Assembly: GCF_001428545.1 (NCBI RefSeq)
Contig: NZ_LMHZ01000031.1
Coordinates: 52,796-95,504, forward strand
Length of the DNA stretch: 42,709 bases
Source: Noviherbaspirillum sp. Root189
GTDB taxonomy: Bacteria > Pseudomonadota > Gammaproteobacteria > Burkholderiales > Burkholderiaceae_D
Direction of reading: 5' to 3'
The position numbers and the translations under genes are program-made. Positions 7,843 through 17,291 of the stretch are shown piece by piece. Below the pieces are notes generated by a model that saw only the letters and a list, made by a program, of their open reading frames with translations, was not told where the DNA came from and did no database searches. Numbering within the stretch: the stretch's first letter is position 1; each line of letters begins with the position of its first letter.

Positions 7843-9396
7843 TTGCGTTTAGCAGATTATTTCGACGCGGCCGCGGCGAACTTTCCGCGGCATGAGGCCT
7901 TCTTGGATGGGCAAACGCGCCTAATCTACAGAGAGGCACAGGAAATGGTGCACGCCACGGCGCACGCTCTGGCCCGTGAGCCGGGTCTACGTGACGGTGC
8001 TCATATCGCGATTTACGCACCAAACGATTACCGCATCAGCTTGCTTCAGATTGCGGTCAATCGGGCGGAGATGGTTTGGGTCGCGCTACATACGCGCAAT
8101 TCACCAGCCACCAATCTGGCGATGCTGCGATACGCCGACTGTGACCTGATTTTTTTCCACAGCAGCTTCGAGCATCTCGTGCCGTCCTGGAAGGCTGACC
8201 TGCCGCAAGTGCAGCGCTTCATATGCATCGATCGGCCGTCCGAGCACGGGGAGTTCCTGTACACCTGGTTGGCCGCACATCGCGAGCCGTACGTTGCCAT
8301 GCCGGAAGACCCTCAGCGAGCGACAGTATTACAGCCGACCGGTGGCACGACTGGCCCGTCAAAGGGTGCGCTACATTCCCACCGCTCGCTGGAAATGACG
8401 CTGATTTCCATCTTCGATATGCTGAAGATTGACTGGGGCTCTCGTATTCTGGCCGTCGCGCCTCTGACGCATGCCGCCGCTATGATCACCTTGGCCGGCG
8501 CCACCCGCGGCGCTTGCACGGTGGTGCTGCCCGGCTTCGACGCGCAAGCGGTTCTGGCCACGATCGAGCGCGAGCGCATCACCCATCTATTCATGCCGCC
8601 TACCGTCGTGTACGCCCTGTTCGCGACGCCGCAAGTCGCGATGACGGATCTAAGCTCGCTACGTTGCCTGGCAGTCGGCGCCGCCCCAATTGCGCCGGAA
8701 AAGCTCAAGGAAGCGGTGAGGGTGTTCGGGCCAGTGATTTATGAGGTGTACGGCCAGAGTGAATGCCTGTTCCCGGTAGTAGCCAAGCAGCCGGAGGACT
8801 ACATCCGTGCAGACGGCAGCTTCGATGAGGAGGCGCTACGCTCAGCCGGACGCGCCGTTCCCTATGCCCGCGTCGGAATCATGGACGACGACGGCAAGTT
8901 GCTCGCTCCCGGCGAAAAGGGCGAGATCGTGGTGCGATCTTCCATGGTGATGAAGGCCTATTACAAGAAGCCGGAGGAAACGGCGGAAGTGTCTGGATTC
9001 GGCTGGCATCACACCACTGACATCGGCATCAAGGATGCGCGCGGGCTAATCACCATTGTCGACCGTAAGAAAGACATGATCGTCAGTGGAGGGTTCAACG
9101 TCTTTCCGAGCGAGATCGAAGCCGTGCTCAACACTCATCTTGCTGTTCTGGACTGCGCCGTCGTCGGCGTGCCCGACGAGAAATGGGGCGAGGCGGTGAA
9201 GGCGGTAATCCAGCTGAAACCGGGCCATCAGGCTAGCAGCGATGATCTCATTTCGCTCTGCAAGCGCGAACTCGGCAGCGTCAAAACACCAAAAAGCATT
9301 GAATTCTGGGACGAACTACCACGCAGCGCTGTCGGCAAAGTGCTCAAGCGCGACATACGGGAAAAGTACTGGCAGGGCCAGTGGCGTTCAGTGTGA
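7843..9396 (+). CDS. AMP-dependent acyl-CoA synthetase/ligase
   Basis: A 517-aa adenylate-forming ligase. The phosphate loop QPTGGTTGPSKG, the YEVYGQSE core, the hinge VDRKKDMIVSGGFNVFPSE and the catalytic Lys in PRSAVGKVLKR are all present. It would convert a carboxylate, ATP and CoA to acyl-CoA, AMP and pyrophosphate. The start is unusual: AGGAG at 7831-7835 is followed after 7 nt by TTG at 7843, and no suitable ATG lies nearby. An upstream in-frame ATG at 7720 lies inside the thiolase gene. The gene is 64 bp after the thiolase. The island has two further ligases, so substrates of different chain length or isomers may be activated separately. Confidence 0.88.
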   Translation: MRLADYFDAAAANFPRHEAFLDGQTRLIYREAQEMVHATAHALAREPGLRDGAHIAIYAPNDYRISLLQIAVNRAEMVWVALHTRNSPATNLAMLRYADCDLIFFHSSFEHLVPSWKADLPQVQRFICIDRPSEHGEFLYTWLAAHREPYVAMPEDPQRATVLQPTGGTTGPSKGALHSHRSLEMTLISIFDMLKIDWGSRILAVAPLTHAAAMITLAGATRGACTVVLPGFDAQAVLATIERERITHLFMPPTVVYALFATPQVAMTDLSSLRCLAVGAAPIAPEKLKEAVRVFGPVIYEVYGQSECLFPVVAKQPEDYIRADGSFDEEALRSAGRAVPYARVGIMDDDGKLLAPGEKGEIVVRSSMVMKAYYKKPEETAEVSGFGWHHTTDIGIKDARGLITIVDRKKDMIVSGGFNVFPSEIEAVLNTHLAVLDCAVVGVPDEKWGEAVKAVIQLKPGHQASSDDLISLCKRELGSVKTPKSIEFWDELPRSAVGKVLKRDIREKYWQGQWRSV

Positions 9397-9485
9397 CCGA
9401 TCGAGCACCGCGTCGGTAGGAAGGGGCGGTCGACCCGAGCGGTCGTTTCATAGACATCTACCTAAGACAAAAAGGAAATTAGTAC

Positions 9486-10247
9486 ATGAACGTCAACAAC
9501 AAAGTCGCCGTCGTCACGGGAGCCGCATCCGGCCTGGGATTGGCCACTTGCAAGGCCTTGTCCGCAGCGGGGGCCAAGGTGGTGGGCTTCGATCTGGATG
9601 GTGAGGCAGTGCAGGCCGCGCTGGGTCCGGATATCAAAGGACTGGCGGTTGATGTCGCCAATGAGGGCGATATAAAGACTGGCATCGACACCGTTCTGGA
9701 ACTGCACGGCGCCATCCATATCGTGGTCAATTGCGCCGGCATCCTCGGCCCTTGCAAAACATTGTCGAAAGGCCAGATGTTCCCGACCGAATTGTGGGAA
9801 CGCGTTATCGCTGTGAACCTGAGCGGCACCTTCAATATGGTCCGCCATGCGGCGCTTGCCATGTCGCGCAACGAGTCGGACGAGAGCGGCGACCGCGGAA
9901 TCTTCGTCAATACTGCCTCCGGCGCCGCCTGGCAGGGGCAGATGGGGCAGGCCGCATACAGCGCCAGCAAGGCCGGCATCATCGGCATGACCCTACCAAT
10001 CGCGCGCGACCTGGCCGAGCACGGCATCCGCGTGGTCGCGATCGCACCTGGGCTGTTCGATACTGGCATGGCGGCGGGCATGCCGCCCAAGGTGGCGGAT
10101 AAGCTCATCAATAACATGGTGCTGTACCCAGCTCGCATGGGTCAGCCGGAAGAGTTCGCTGGCTTGGTGCGCCATATCGTGGAAAACCCTTATATCAACG
10201 CCACCACCATCAGTATCGATGGAGGCGGTCGGGTGGGCACGCGCTAG
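9486..10247 (+). CDS. SDR-family 3-hydroxyacyl-CoA dehydrogenase-like protein
   Basis: A 253-aa short-chain dehydrogenase/reductase. The cofactor motif TGAASGLG is at residues 11-18, followed by NCAG, then S145, Y158 and K162 of the YSASK motif. The Asp after the second strand (FDLDG) favours NAD(H). The overall sequence resembles type-2 3-hydroxyacyl-CoA dehydrogenases, which would supply the third beta-oxidation step between the hydratase and thiolase. That substrate assignment rests on context. AAAGGA precedes the ATG; the 89-bp gap after the ligase shows no clear terminator. Confidence 0.88.
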   Translation: MNVNNKVAVVTGAASGLGLATCKALSAAGAKVVGFDLDGEAVQAALGPDIKGLAVDVANEGDIKTGIDTVLELHGAIHIVVNCAGILGPCKTLSKGQMFPTELWERVIAVNLSGTFNMVRHAALAMSRNESDESGDRGIFVNTASGAAWQGQMGQAAYSASKAGIIGMTLPIARDLAEHGIRVVAIAPGLFDTGMAAGMPPKVADKLINNMVLYPARMGQPEEFAGLVRHIVENPYINATTISIDGGGRVGTR

Positions 10248-10348
10248 CGAACGTACTGAGATGGGCGCAGAATGAACGCTGGCCGCAGCGAATCCTTGGT
10301 GCAGGAGCCATGAGCCGGCGCAGCGCAAGAAAAACGACAGGAGACGAG

Positions 10349-11182
10349 ATGAGACAAGGTATCCACGCAGCCGGGGGCGGCGTGAGCGCGCCCCGGGTTG
10401 CGGCGCAAGACGCGCCCGTGGTGCTGGCGGCGGAGGGAATTCGCATGGCATTCGGCGGCATCGTCGCGCTCGACAATGTGTCGGTCGAAGTCCGCGCCGA
10501 CGAGCTGTTCGCCATCATCGGCCCGAACGGCGCCGGCAAGACTTCCCTAATGAATTGCCTGAGCGGATTCTATCGCCCGCAGCAGGGCCGCATCCTGCTC
10601 AAACAGCAGGACATCAAGGGCAAGCCAGTACACGAGATCGCGCGATCAGGGCTCGCCCGGACGTTCCAGGGCACGCATATTTTTTCCGGAATGAGCGTGG
10701 TGGACAACATCATGGTGGGCCGCCACATCCACATGCGTGCCACATTGCCGGAAGCGTTTTTCTATTTCAACCGGACCCGGCGCGAAGAGTTCGAGCATCG
10801 TGAAATCGTCGAAGAAATCATCGAGCTGCTGGAGATCCAGTCGATCCGGCATCAGCCGGTTGGGAGCCTCGGTTACGGTTTGCGCAAGCGGGTCGACCTC
10901 GGCCGCGCCCTGGCCCAAGAACCGAAGATCCTGCTGATGGACGAGCCGATGGCGGGCATGAACTCGGAAGAGAAAGAAGACCTCGCCCGTTTTATCCTCG
11001 ACGTGCGCGAAGCCAAGCGCATTCCGGTCGTGTTGGTCGAACATGACATGGGTGTCGTCATGGATCTGGCCGATCGCATTGCGGTACTCGATTTCGGCCG
11101 CAAGATTGCGGACGGTATCCCCGCCGAGATCCAGGTTGATCCGGCGGTCCTGAAAGCCTATCTTGGCGACGGAGGAAAATGA
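10349..11182 (+). CDS. Branched-chain-amino-acid-type ABC transporter ATPase (LivG-like)
   Basis: A 277-aa ATPase of the HAAT importer class. Walker A is GPNGAGKTS, Walker B is ILLMDEPMAGMN, and the signature is the degenerate LGYGLRKRVDLGRAL. An unusually long N-terminal leader of about 25 residues (MRQGIHAAGGGVSAPRVAAQ) precedes the domain. Start 10349 follows AGGAGACGAG; an in-frame ATG at 10310 is less well placed. The stop overlaps the following ligase start as ATGA. With LivF, LivH, LivM and the binding protein it forms a complete importer; in this context the substrate is likely the carboxylic acid degraded by the island, not an amino acid. Confidence 0.9.
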   Translation: MRQGIHAAGGGVSAPRVAAQDAPVVLAAEGIRMAFGGIVALDNVSVEVRADELFAIIGPNGAGKTSLMNCLSGFYRPQQGRILLKQQDIKGKPVHEIARSGLARTFQGTHIFSGMSVVDNIMVGRHIHMRATLPEAFFYFNRTRREEFEHREIVEEIIELLEIQSIRHQPVGSLGYGLRKRVDLGRALAQEPKILLMDEPMAGMNSEEKEDLARFILDVREAKRIPVVLVEHDMGVVMDLADRIAVLDFGRKIADGIPAEIQVDPAVLKAYLGDGGK

Positions 11183-13146
11183 TGTTAACCATGTCAACGC
11201 TTCCGCAACTGCTCCAGCAGCATGCGGACCGGACGCCGGAGCGCCTGTCTCAACGTCATAAATATCGCGGGATCTGGCGCGATTTCAGCTTCGCCAAGGT
11301 CCAGGAAAACGTACGTGAGCTGGCACTTGGCCTGCATCGGCTCGGTATGCAGCGCGGTGAAACGATTGCCATCATCGGTGAAAACGAACCCGAGCACTTC
11401 TGGGCTGAATTCGCGGCACAGGCACTGGGTTGCAAGGCCGTCTCCCTTTACCCCGACCTGACAGCGGAGGAAGTTGCCTACGTTCTCGAAGACAGCGAAA
11501 CGGTGTACCTGTTCGCCCAGGACCAGGAGCAAGTCGACAAGGGCTTGGCTATCAAGGACCGTCTACCGCTCCTGCGAGGGATCACCTATTGGGACGACAC
11601 CGGCATGTGGTCCTATCGTCAGGATGTGCTGCGCACGGTGACCGCATTGCAGGAGGAGGGCCGACGCCTGCATCGCGAACAGCCCGAGCTGTACCGCGCT
11701 TTTTTGCAAGAGGGCAAGCCAGACGACATCGCGGTGCTTTCATACACCTCGGGGACAACCGGCAAGCCCAAGGGCGTGATCCTGAGCCACAAGTACCTGA
11801 TAGACAATGCACAGCGCGTCATCGACGCTACCGGTGCCAAGCCGGGCATGGAATATCTCACCTATATCGCTCCGGCGTGGGCGACCGAGCAGATCATCGG
11901 CATCACGCTCGGCGTAGGCCTGCCCTTCGTGGTGAATTTTCCGGAGGGGCCGGAACAGGTGCTGAGCAATATCCGGGAGCTGGCGGTGGAAGCGATGGTG
12001 TTCGCTCCCCGCCAGTGGGAAAGCCTGGCATCGACCATGCAGGCGCGCATGCTTGATGCCGGCAAGATCAGCCGCAGCGTCTACGAGTGGGGCTTGAGTA
12101 TCGGCCACGAAGTCAATGTCGCGCGCTTGGAGGGGCGGCCGGTCAGCACGCGAGCTCGCCTGGCATTCCCGCTGGCCGAGGCGCTGGTGCTGAGGCCGTT
12201 GCGCGATCAACTGGGCCTGACCCGTCTCCGGATTGCCGGCTGCGGCGGTTCGACCATGGCGCCGGACGTGTTTCGGATGTTCCATGCGATCGGCGTGCCT
12301 TTGCGTAACATCTACGGATCGACCGAGACCGGCCTGCTGACCATGCATCAGGGCGACTGCTACGACTTGGAAACGGTTGGGCACTGGCTGCGTGCCCATC
12401 CCGATGCCGATGCGCCGCTGGAATGGCAACTGACGAAGGAAGGCGAGTTGCAGATTCGCGGTGGCACGCACTTCCGCGGCTACTATCGCCGCTCCGACGC
12501 GTCCGCCGAAAAAGTCGTCGACGGATGGTTTTGCACCGGCGATGCGGTCACGCGTAGCAAGCGCGGCGAGTTGGTGTTCCTGGAGCGCATGAGCGACCTG
12601 CGGGGTCTCGCGTCGGGGGAAAGCTTCCCCCCGCAATTCGTCGAAACGCGCTTGCGTTTCAGCCCTTTCATCAAAGACATCATGACAGTCGGTGACGCCA
12701 CGCGAGAGTTCGTCGTGGCCCTGATCAACATCGACATGAACGTAATGTCACGCTGGGCCGAGGAAAAGAACCTCAGCTTTTCCACCTTCACCGACTTGTC
12801 GCAGAAGCCCGAAGTGGCGGAATTGCTGCGCACCGAGATCCAGCGCGTCAATTCCTTCCTGCCCGCCCATGCGCGGGTTCGCCGTTTCGCCAATTTTCCG
12901 AAGGAGCTGGACCCGGATGAGGGCGAATTGACGCGTACGCGCAAACTGCGACGCGAATTCCTGGAGCAGCGTTACGCCGCCGTGATCGACGGTCTGTACG
13001 CCGGGGCCGATGCGGTCGATATCCAGATTCCCGTCACTTATCAGGACGGGCGCCAGGGCAGCCTGGCTGCCCGGGTTGCCATTCACGACAGCGAGACGTC
13101 GGCGCCGCGCCGCGGGGAAGCTGTCGTCCAGCGGAGGGTAGCATGA
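11179..13146 (+). CDS. Long-chain-type acyl-CoA synthetase embedded in the liv-like operon
   Basis: A 655-aa AMP-forming ligase with SYTSGTTGKPKG as phosphate loop, IYGSTETG, and GWFCTGDAV with FLERMSDL at the hinge. The protein resembles FAA1/FadD15-like ligases in size. Its start overlaps the LivG-like stop and its stop overlaps the LivH-like start, so expression is tightly linked to transport. A ligase inside a HAAT operon is a known arrangement in aromatic and fatty-acid uptake clusters and suggests uptake followed at once by CoA trapping. ATGs at 11179 and 11182 are both possible; GGAGG is at 11171. Confidence 0.9.
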   Translation: MMLTMSTLPQLLQQHADRTPERLSQRHKYRGIWRDFSFAKVQENVRELALGLHRLGMQRGETIAIIGENEPEHFWAEFAAQALGCKAVSLYPDLTAEEVAYVLEDSETVYLFAQDQEQVDKGLAIKDRLPLLRGITYWDDTGMWSYRQDVLRTVTALQEEGRRLHREQPELYRAFLQEGKPDDIAVLSYTSGTTGKPKGVILSHKYLIDNAQRVIDATGAKPGMEYLTYIAPAWATEQIIGITLGVGLPFVVNFPEGPEQVLSNIRELAVEAMVFAPRQWESLASTMQARMLDAGKISRSVYEWGLSIGHEVNVARLEGRPVSTRARLAFPLAEALVLRPLRDQLGLTRLRIAGCGGSTMAPDVFRMFHAIGVPLRNIYGSTETGLLTMHQGDCYDLETVGHWLRAHPDADAPLEWQLTKEGELQIRGGTHFRGYYRRSDASAEKVVDGWFCTGDAVTRSKRGELVFLERMSDLRGLASGESFPPQFVETRLRFSPFIKDIMTVGDATREFVVALINIDMNVMSRWAEEKNLSFSTFTDLSQKPEVAELLRTEIQRVNSFLPAHARVRRFANFPKELDPDEGELTRTRKLRREFLEQRYAAVIDGLYAGADAVDIQIPVTYQDGRQGSLAARVAIHDSETSAPRRGEAVVQRRVA

Positions 13147-14030
13147 TTATTGAGTTTCTGAATTACCTGATCAACGGCGCACTGATCGGATTGCTGTATG
13201 CGCTGATCGCCATGGGCTTCGTGGTGATTTACCGCGCTTCCAAGGTGTTCAACTTTGCCCAGGGTGAGCTGGTCGTGTTCGGCGGCTTCCTGGTCTGGTG
13301 GATGGTCATGGAGCTCGGCTTGACGATGTGGACCGGTTTGCCCCTGGCATTTGCCGCCGCCGTCGCGTTCGGCCTCTTGATCGAGCGCCTATTTTTCTCG
13401 CGCTTAGTAGGCGAATCGGTCTTCTCGATGGTGATGGTAACCATCGGCCTGCTGATCCTGATCCGCGGCGTCATCCTGGTTGCCTTCGGCCCCCAAGTGC
13501 GACCATTCCCCATTGTATTCCCGCTGGCGCCCATCATGGTCGGTGACCTGCTGATTCCACGCTCGCTGCTCTATGGGGGACTGCTAACCATCGTCATCGG
13601 TCTCGGCTTGTCCTGGTTCTTCAACAAGACCCGGGCCGGCCTGCGCATGACTGCGGTGGCGGAAGACCACCAGGTTGCGATGTCGATGGGAATCTCTGTG
13701 CGGCGATCCGTGGCCTTTGCCTGGGCTCTGGGCTCGGTGCTCTCGACCTTGGGCGCTATCGTCTATCTGAGCGGGAAATCACTCAACCTGCTGACATCGG
13801 AAATCGGCATGGCCGCTTTGCCTGTCGCACTCTTGGCCGGCCTCGAATCGATTGGCGGCCTGTTGCTGGCTGGGCTGCTGGTTGGCATCGTCCAGGGGCT
13901 GGCGATGGCCTACCTCGATCCCCTGGTAGGCGGCGCAGTGGGCTCCGTACTGCCGTTCATCATCATGCTTTTAGTGCTGCTGATCAGGCCGACCGGCATG
14001 TTCGGCTGGAAGACTATCGAGAGGGTATAA
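13143..14030 (+). CDS. ABC transporter permease (LivH-like)
   Basis: A 295-aa inner-membrane protein with about eight hydrophobic segments. It opens with MIIEFLNYLINGALIGLLYA and includes YRASKVFNFAQGELVVFGGF and GLRMTAVAEDHQVAMSMGI, the latter the usual coupling-helix region of LivH permeases. Overlaps the ligase stop by four bases and is followed after 3 bp by the LivM-like permease. Confidence 0.92.
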   Translation: MIIEFLNYLINGALIGLLYALIAMGFVVIYRASKVFNFAQGELVVFGGFLVWWMVMELGLTMWTGLPLAFAAAVAFGLLIERLFFSRLVGESVFSMVMVTIGLLILIRGVILVAFGPQVRPFPIVFPLAPIMVGDLLIPRSLLYGGLLTIVIGLGLSWFFNKTRAGLRMTAVAEDHQVAMSMGISVRRSVAFAWALGSVLSTLGAIVYLSGKSLNLLTSEIGMAALPVALLAGLESIGGLLLAGLLVGIVQGLAMAYLDPLVGGAVGSVLPFIIMLLVLLIRPTGMFGWKTIERV

Positions 14031-14033
14031 ATC

Positions 14034-15086
14034 ATGGATCCAGCAGGCGTATTTGCAACCAGCTTTGCACGGGATCAGGCGCTGATCCGCACCTCCAAGC
14101 AGCGCTTGGCCCTGGTCTTGTTCGCATTGTTCATGGCGGCCCTGCCGCTGCTGTTCGAGCCGCGCATCGTCGCTATCGTGACCACGATGCTGATCACGGC
14201 GGTGGTGGTGCTCGGCCTTCAGATCAACACCGGCTTGGGAGGGCAGATTAATCTTGGGCAAGCCGCGTTCATGGGCGTCGGTGCCTACACCACGGCGATC
14301 CTAGCCAGCAAGGCCGGATGGCCAATCTGGGCAGCGCTACCGGTGGGCGGCGTGGCAGCTGCCGTTTTCGGCTTCATCTTCGGCATGTCGGCGGTTCGCA
14401 TCAAGGGCTTCTACTTGGCCCTGACCACCATTGCAGCCCAAATCCTGTTCCACTTCCTGGTGCTAAACCTACCCGCCTCCTGGCTGGGTGGTTCGGCCGG
14501 CATCACGGTACAGCCAGCAGAGATTCTGGGGTTCAATCTTGATTCGGACCGCTCTATCTACTACCTCTGCTTAGCAGTGACAGTACTTATGCTATTCGGG
14601 GCCTACAGCGTGGCGCGCAGTCGGCATGGACGTGCGTTTCTAGCGGTGCGCGACGACGATGTCGCCTCCGGGATGATGGGGATCAACGTGGTGCGCACCA
14701 AGGCGGTGGCTTTCCTGCTAGGCGCCTTCTATGCCGGAATTGGCGGTGGCTTGTGGGCGTACTATGTTCGCTTCGTCGCCGTCGACCAATTCACGCTGTT
14801 CCACTCGATCTGGCTAATCGCCATGATCATCGTCGGCGGCATCGGCTCAATCACCGGAGCGCTGATTGGCGTATTCGTGATCAAGCTGTCGCAGGAGATC
14901 ATCATTTCAGCCGGTTCCACGATTGTGGAGCATGTGCCGTCCCTGGGCGGCGACATCGTCTTCGCCGCCATGAATATCTTCCTGGGAGCGATGATCGCCG
15001 GCTTCCTGATATTCGAGCCGCGCGGCCTGATGCACAGATGGCAAATCCTCAAGCGCTCCTACCGCTTGTGGCCATTTCCCTATTGA
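14034..15086 (+). CDS. ABC transporter permease (LivM-like)
   Basis: A 350-aa membrane protein with multiple hydrophobic segments and the LivM hallmark INTGLGGQINLGQAAFMGVG near residue 66, then RSRHGRAFLAVRDDDVASGMMGI as the coupling region. It pairs with the LivH-like permease to make the membrane channel. It carries a longer N-terminus before the first membrane helix than many LivM proteins. The 75-bp gap to the binding-protein gene has GGAG before the next start. Confidence 0.92.
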   Translation: MDPAGVFATSFARDQALIRTSKQRLALVLFALFMAALPLLFEPRIVAIVTTMLITAVVVLGLQINTGLGGQINLGQAAFMGVGAYTTAILASKAGWPIWAALPVGGVAAAVFGFIFGMSAVRIKGFYLALTTIAAQILFHFLVLNLPASWLGGSAGITVQPAEILGFNLDSDRSIYYLCLAVTVLMLFGAYSVARSRHGRAFLAVRDDDVASGMMGINVVRTKAVAFLLGAFYAGIGGGLWAYYVRFVAVDQFTLFHSIWLIAMIIVGGIGSITGALIGVFVIKLSQEIIISAGSTIVEHVPSLGGDIVFAAMNIFLGAMIAGFLIFEPRGLMHRWQILKRSYRLWPFPY

Positions 15087-15161
15087 GAAGAAAACAGGGC
15101 GGCGGGATACGACGTCTCCCTTGTCGGTGCGTTTGTTCAATAACTATCAAGGAGATAAAAA

Positions 15162-16424
15162 GTGGGTACTTTCTACAAAAAGTTCAACAAGCGTCCGCTC
15201 CGTGGATATGCCTGGTTGCTCGGAGCGGGTGGCGGCCTGAGCATGCTACTCGCTGCCAGCGGCGCGCAGGCCCAGACCACCTACAACCTCGCCGGTTTGG
15301 CCGATTTCACGGGGCCCTACGCTGACATCATGATGGACCTCGCGGGCTGCCGCCGCGGCGTGGTCGACTGGTGGAACGCCGAGGTCGGGAAAGAACTGGG
15401 TGTCGCGCTGAAAATCAAGGATTACGACACCCGCTACGACGTGGCGCAGGTGGCAAGCCTTTGGCCGGGGGCTAAATCGGAATTGAATCCGATCCTGGTG
15501 TTCGGCATGGGCGGCCCGGATGCCGCCGCGTTGCAGGAGCGTCTGCCGAACGACAAGGTGCCGATGATCATGGCCACCGCTGGTTACGGTTACGGCTGGA
15601 AACCGAATCCCTGGGTCTTCAATGCGCGCCCCACCTATCCGCACGAGGCGACGGCTTTCATGGAGTGGTTCCGCAAGAAACGCGGCGGCGACGCTCCGCT
15701 GAAGCTGGGCATCATCTCCTCTGAGGCTTCCCCCGCCTACGTAGACATCCATAAGGGTATGGAGAAATACGCTAAGGAGAATCCGAAGCTGCTGGAAGTG
15801 GTCGAAACCATCTATACCGAAGTGCAGCCGACCGATCTGACTCAGCAGGTAGCACGACTGGTGCGCAAGGGCGTGGAAGTCATCCAGATCCAGACCAACA
15901 CGGCTGCCGTGGTGGCGACCCGGCGCGCGCTGCAAAGTCTGGGCAAGACTAATATCCCGATCATGATGAGCGCCCATAACAGCCTGCTGGCTTCTGGCAA
16001 GGCCATTGGCGGTCTTACACAAATGGAAGGCAATTACGAAGCTTACGGCATGGCCATCCCAACCGAGGATAAGACCACGGCGCGCGGGTTTTATGAAAAG
16101 CTTCGTGACAAATACAAGGTCACTGCTGGCTACAACGTTGCATGTCTCATGGGCCTGAACCAGGCGATCGTGGCGGTGCGCACGATCGAAAACGCGGCGA
16201 AGGCGGTAGGCCCGACTAAGCTGACCGGCGAAGTCGTGCGTAAGACGCTGGTGACAACGCCGATCACGGCCGAACAAAGCTTCAGTGTATTGCCGACGTT
16301 GACCTATTCCGAAGAGGCTCCGTTTCCAACGCGCGGCTTGACGGTGAACATTGGAATGGTGCAAGGCGGTAAGTACACGATTGTGGATCAGAACGTGGCC
16401 GTTCCGATCCTGACCAAATGGTAA
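15162..16424 (+). CDS. Periplasmic substrate-binding protein of the ABC importer (LivK-like)
   Basis: A 420-aa exported binding protein. It starts at GTG 15162 after AAGGAG. A basic N-terminus, the hydrophobic segment YAWLLGAGGGLSMLLAASG and a probable cleavage site after AQA (near residue 37) form a signal peptide. The mature part begins TTYNLAGLADFTGPYADIM, as in type I periplasmic binding proteins for amides and aromatic or aliphatic acids. It sets the specificity of the importer. The residues seen do not let me name the ligand. Confidence 0.9.
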   Translation: MGTFYKKFNKRPLRGYAWLLGAGGGLSMLLAASGAQAQTTYNLAGLADFTGPYADIMMDLAGCRRGVVDWWNAEVGKELGVALKIKDYDTRYDVAQVASLWPGAKSELNPILVFGMGGPDAAALQERLPNDKVPMIMATAGYGYGWKPNPWVFNARPTYPHEATAFMEWFRKKRGGDAPLKLGIISSEASPAYVDIHKGMEKYAKENPKLLEVVETIYTEVQPTDLTQQVARLVRKGVEVIQIQTNTAAVVATRRALQSLGKTNIPIMMSAHNSLLASGKAIGGLTQMEGNYEAYGMAIPTEDKTTARGFYEKLRDKYKVTAGYNVACLMGLNQAIVAVRTIENAAKAVGPTKLTGEVVRKTLVTTPITAEQSFSVLPTLTYSEEAPFPTRGLTVNIGMVQGGKYTIVDQNVAVPILTKW

Positions 16425-16434
16425 GACCTGCGTG

Positions 16435-16456
16435 ACGCGCTCCGCAAGGGGCGCGT
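16435..16456. repeat. Hairpin between the binding-protein and LivF-like genes
   Basis: ACGCGC at 16435-16440 pairs with GCGCGT at 16451-16456 around a 10-nt loop. There is no T-run. Stems at this place are common after binding-protein genes and can protect the abundant upstream message; that role is inferred here. Confidence 0.4.
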
Positions 16457-16476
16457 GAACTGCTTGGGAGAGAGAC

Positions 16477-17265
16477 TTGCTTGAATTGAATAACGTGGAA
16501 GCGCTGTACAGTGACGTCATCCTCGCCGTGAAAGGAATTTCGGCTAAGGTTCCGAGAGGGAAATGCGTGACTTTGCTAGGCGCCAACGGGGCTGGTAAAA
16601 GCACAACCCTGAAGGCCATTTCGAACCTGATCAGTTGCGAGGACGGCCGAGTTTCAGGCGGCGGTATTTCCTTCGACGGGGCGCCGCTGACTAATCTGGA
16701 GCCGTCGAATATCGTCCGGCATGGCATCGTGCATGTGGCCGAAGGACGGCAGGTACTGCGGCACATGACGGTCGAGCAGAACCTTATCGTCGGCGGCCAC
16801 ATGGTGGGCGGAGCCGAGGCGCGCCGGCGTCTGGACCAGGTGTACCAGCGCATCGGCCGCCTCGCAGCTTTGCGCGGGCGCACCGCAGGTTATCTGTCGG
16901 GTGGCGAACAGCAGTTGCTGGTGATTGGCCGTGCCCTGATGGCTGATCCCAAGCTGGTGATGATTGACGAGCCTTCACTAGGTTTGGCGCCGCTAATGAT
17001 CGAAGAAGTGTATGCCTTGCTGGCGCAATTGAAGGCGAGTGGCCTCACGCTTTTGATCGTGGAGCAGAACACGCGCGTTGCGCTCGACTTGGCGGATTAC
17101 GGCTACGTGATGGAAAATGGCCGCATCGTGCTTGAAGGCGCCGCCGGCGACCTTAAGACGAACGAGGATGTGCGTGAGTTCTACCTCGGCCTGACCGTGG
17201 ATGGTGAGCGCAAGAGCTATCGTGACATGAAGCATTACCGTCGGCGCAAGCGCTGGCTCGGCTGA
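16477..17265 (+). CDS. ABC transporter ATPase (LivF-like)
   Basis: A 262-aa second ATPase of the importer. Walker A is GANGAGKST, the signature is YLSGGEQQ, Walker B is LVMIDEPSLGL, and the H-loop region reads LIVEQNTR with the switch His replaced by Asn, as in many LivF proteins. The start is TTG at 16477 after GGGAGAGAG; no ATG competes. The tail (YRDMKHYRRRKRWL) is basic and longer than usual. Confidence 0.9.
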   Translation: MLELNNVEALYSDVILAVKGISAKVPRGKCVTLLGANGAGKSTTLKAISNLISCEDGRVSGGGISFDGAPLTNLEPSNIVRHGIVHVAEGRQVLRHMTVEQNLIVGGHMVGGAEARRRLDQVYQRIGRLAALRGRTAGYLSGGEQQLLVIGRALMADPKLVMIDEPSLGLAPLMIEEVYALLAQLKASGLTLLIVEQNTRVALDLADYGYVMENGRIVLEGAAGDLKTNEDVREFYLGLTVDGERKSYRDMKHYRRRKRWLG

Positions 17266-17291
17266 GCTGGGAAACGGTAGAGGAGGAAAGC

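Noticed and set aside
11740-12636. A 298-codon open frame antisense to the 655-aa ligase
   Set aside because: Shadow of the ligase gene; no start signal or family features.
15246-16883. A 545-codon open frame antisense to the binding-protein and LivF-like genes
   Set aside because: It overlaps two well-supported genes, has no family pattern, and is expected from G/C-rich third positions on the opposite strand.
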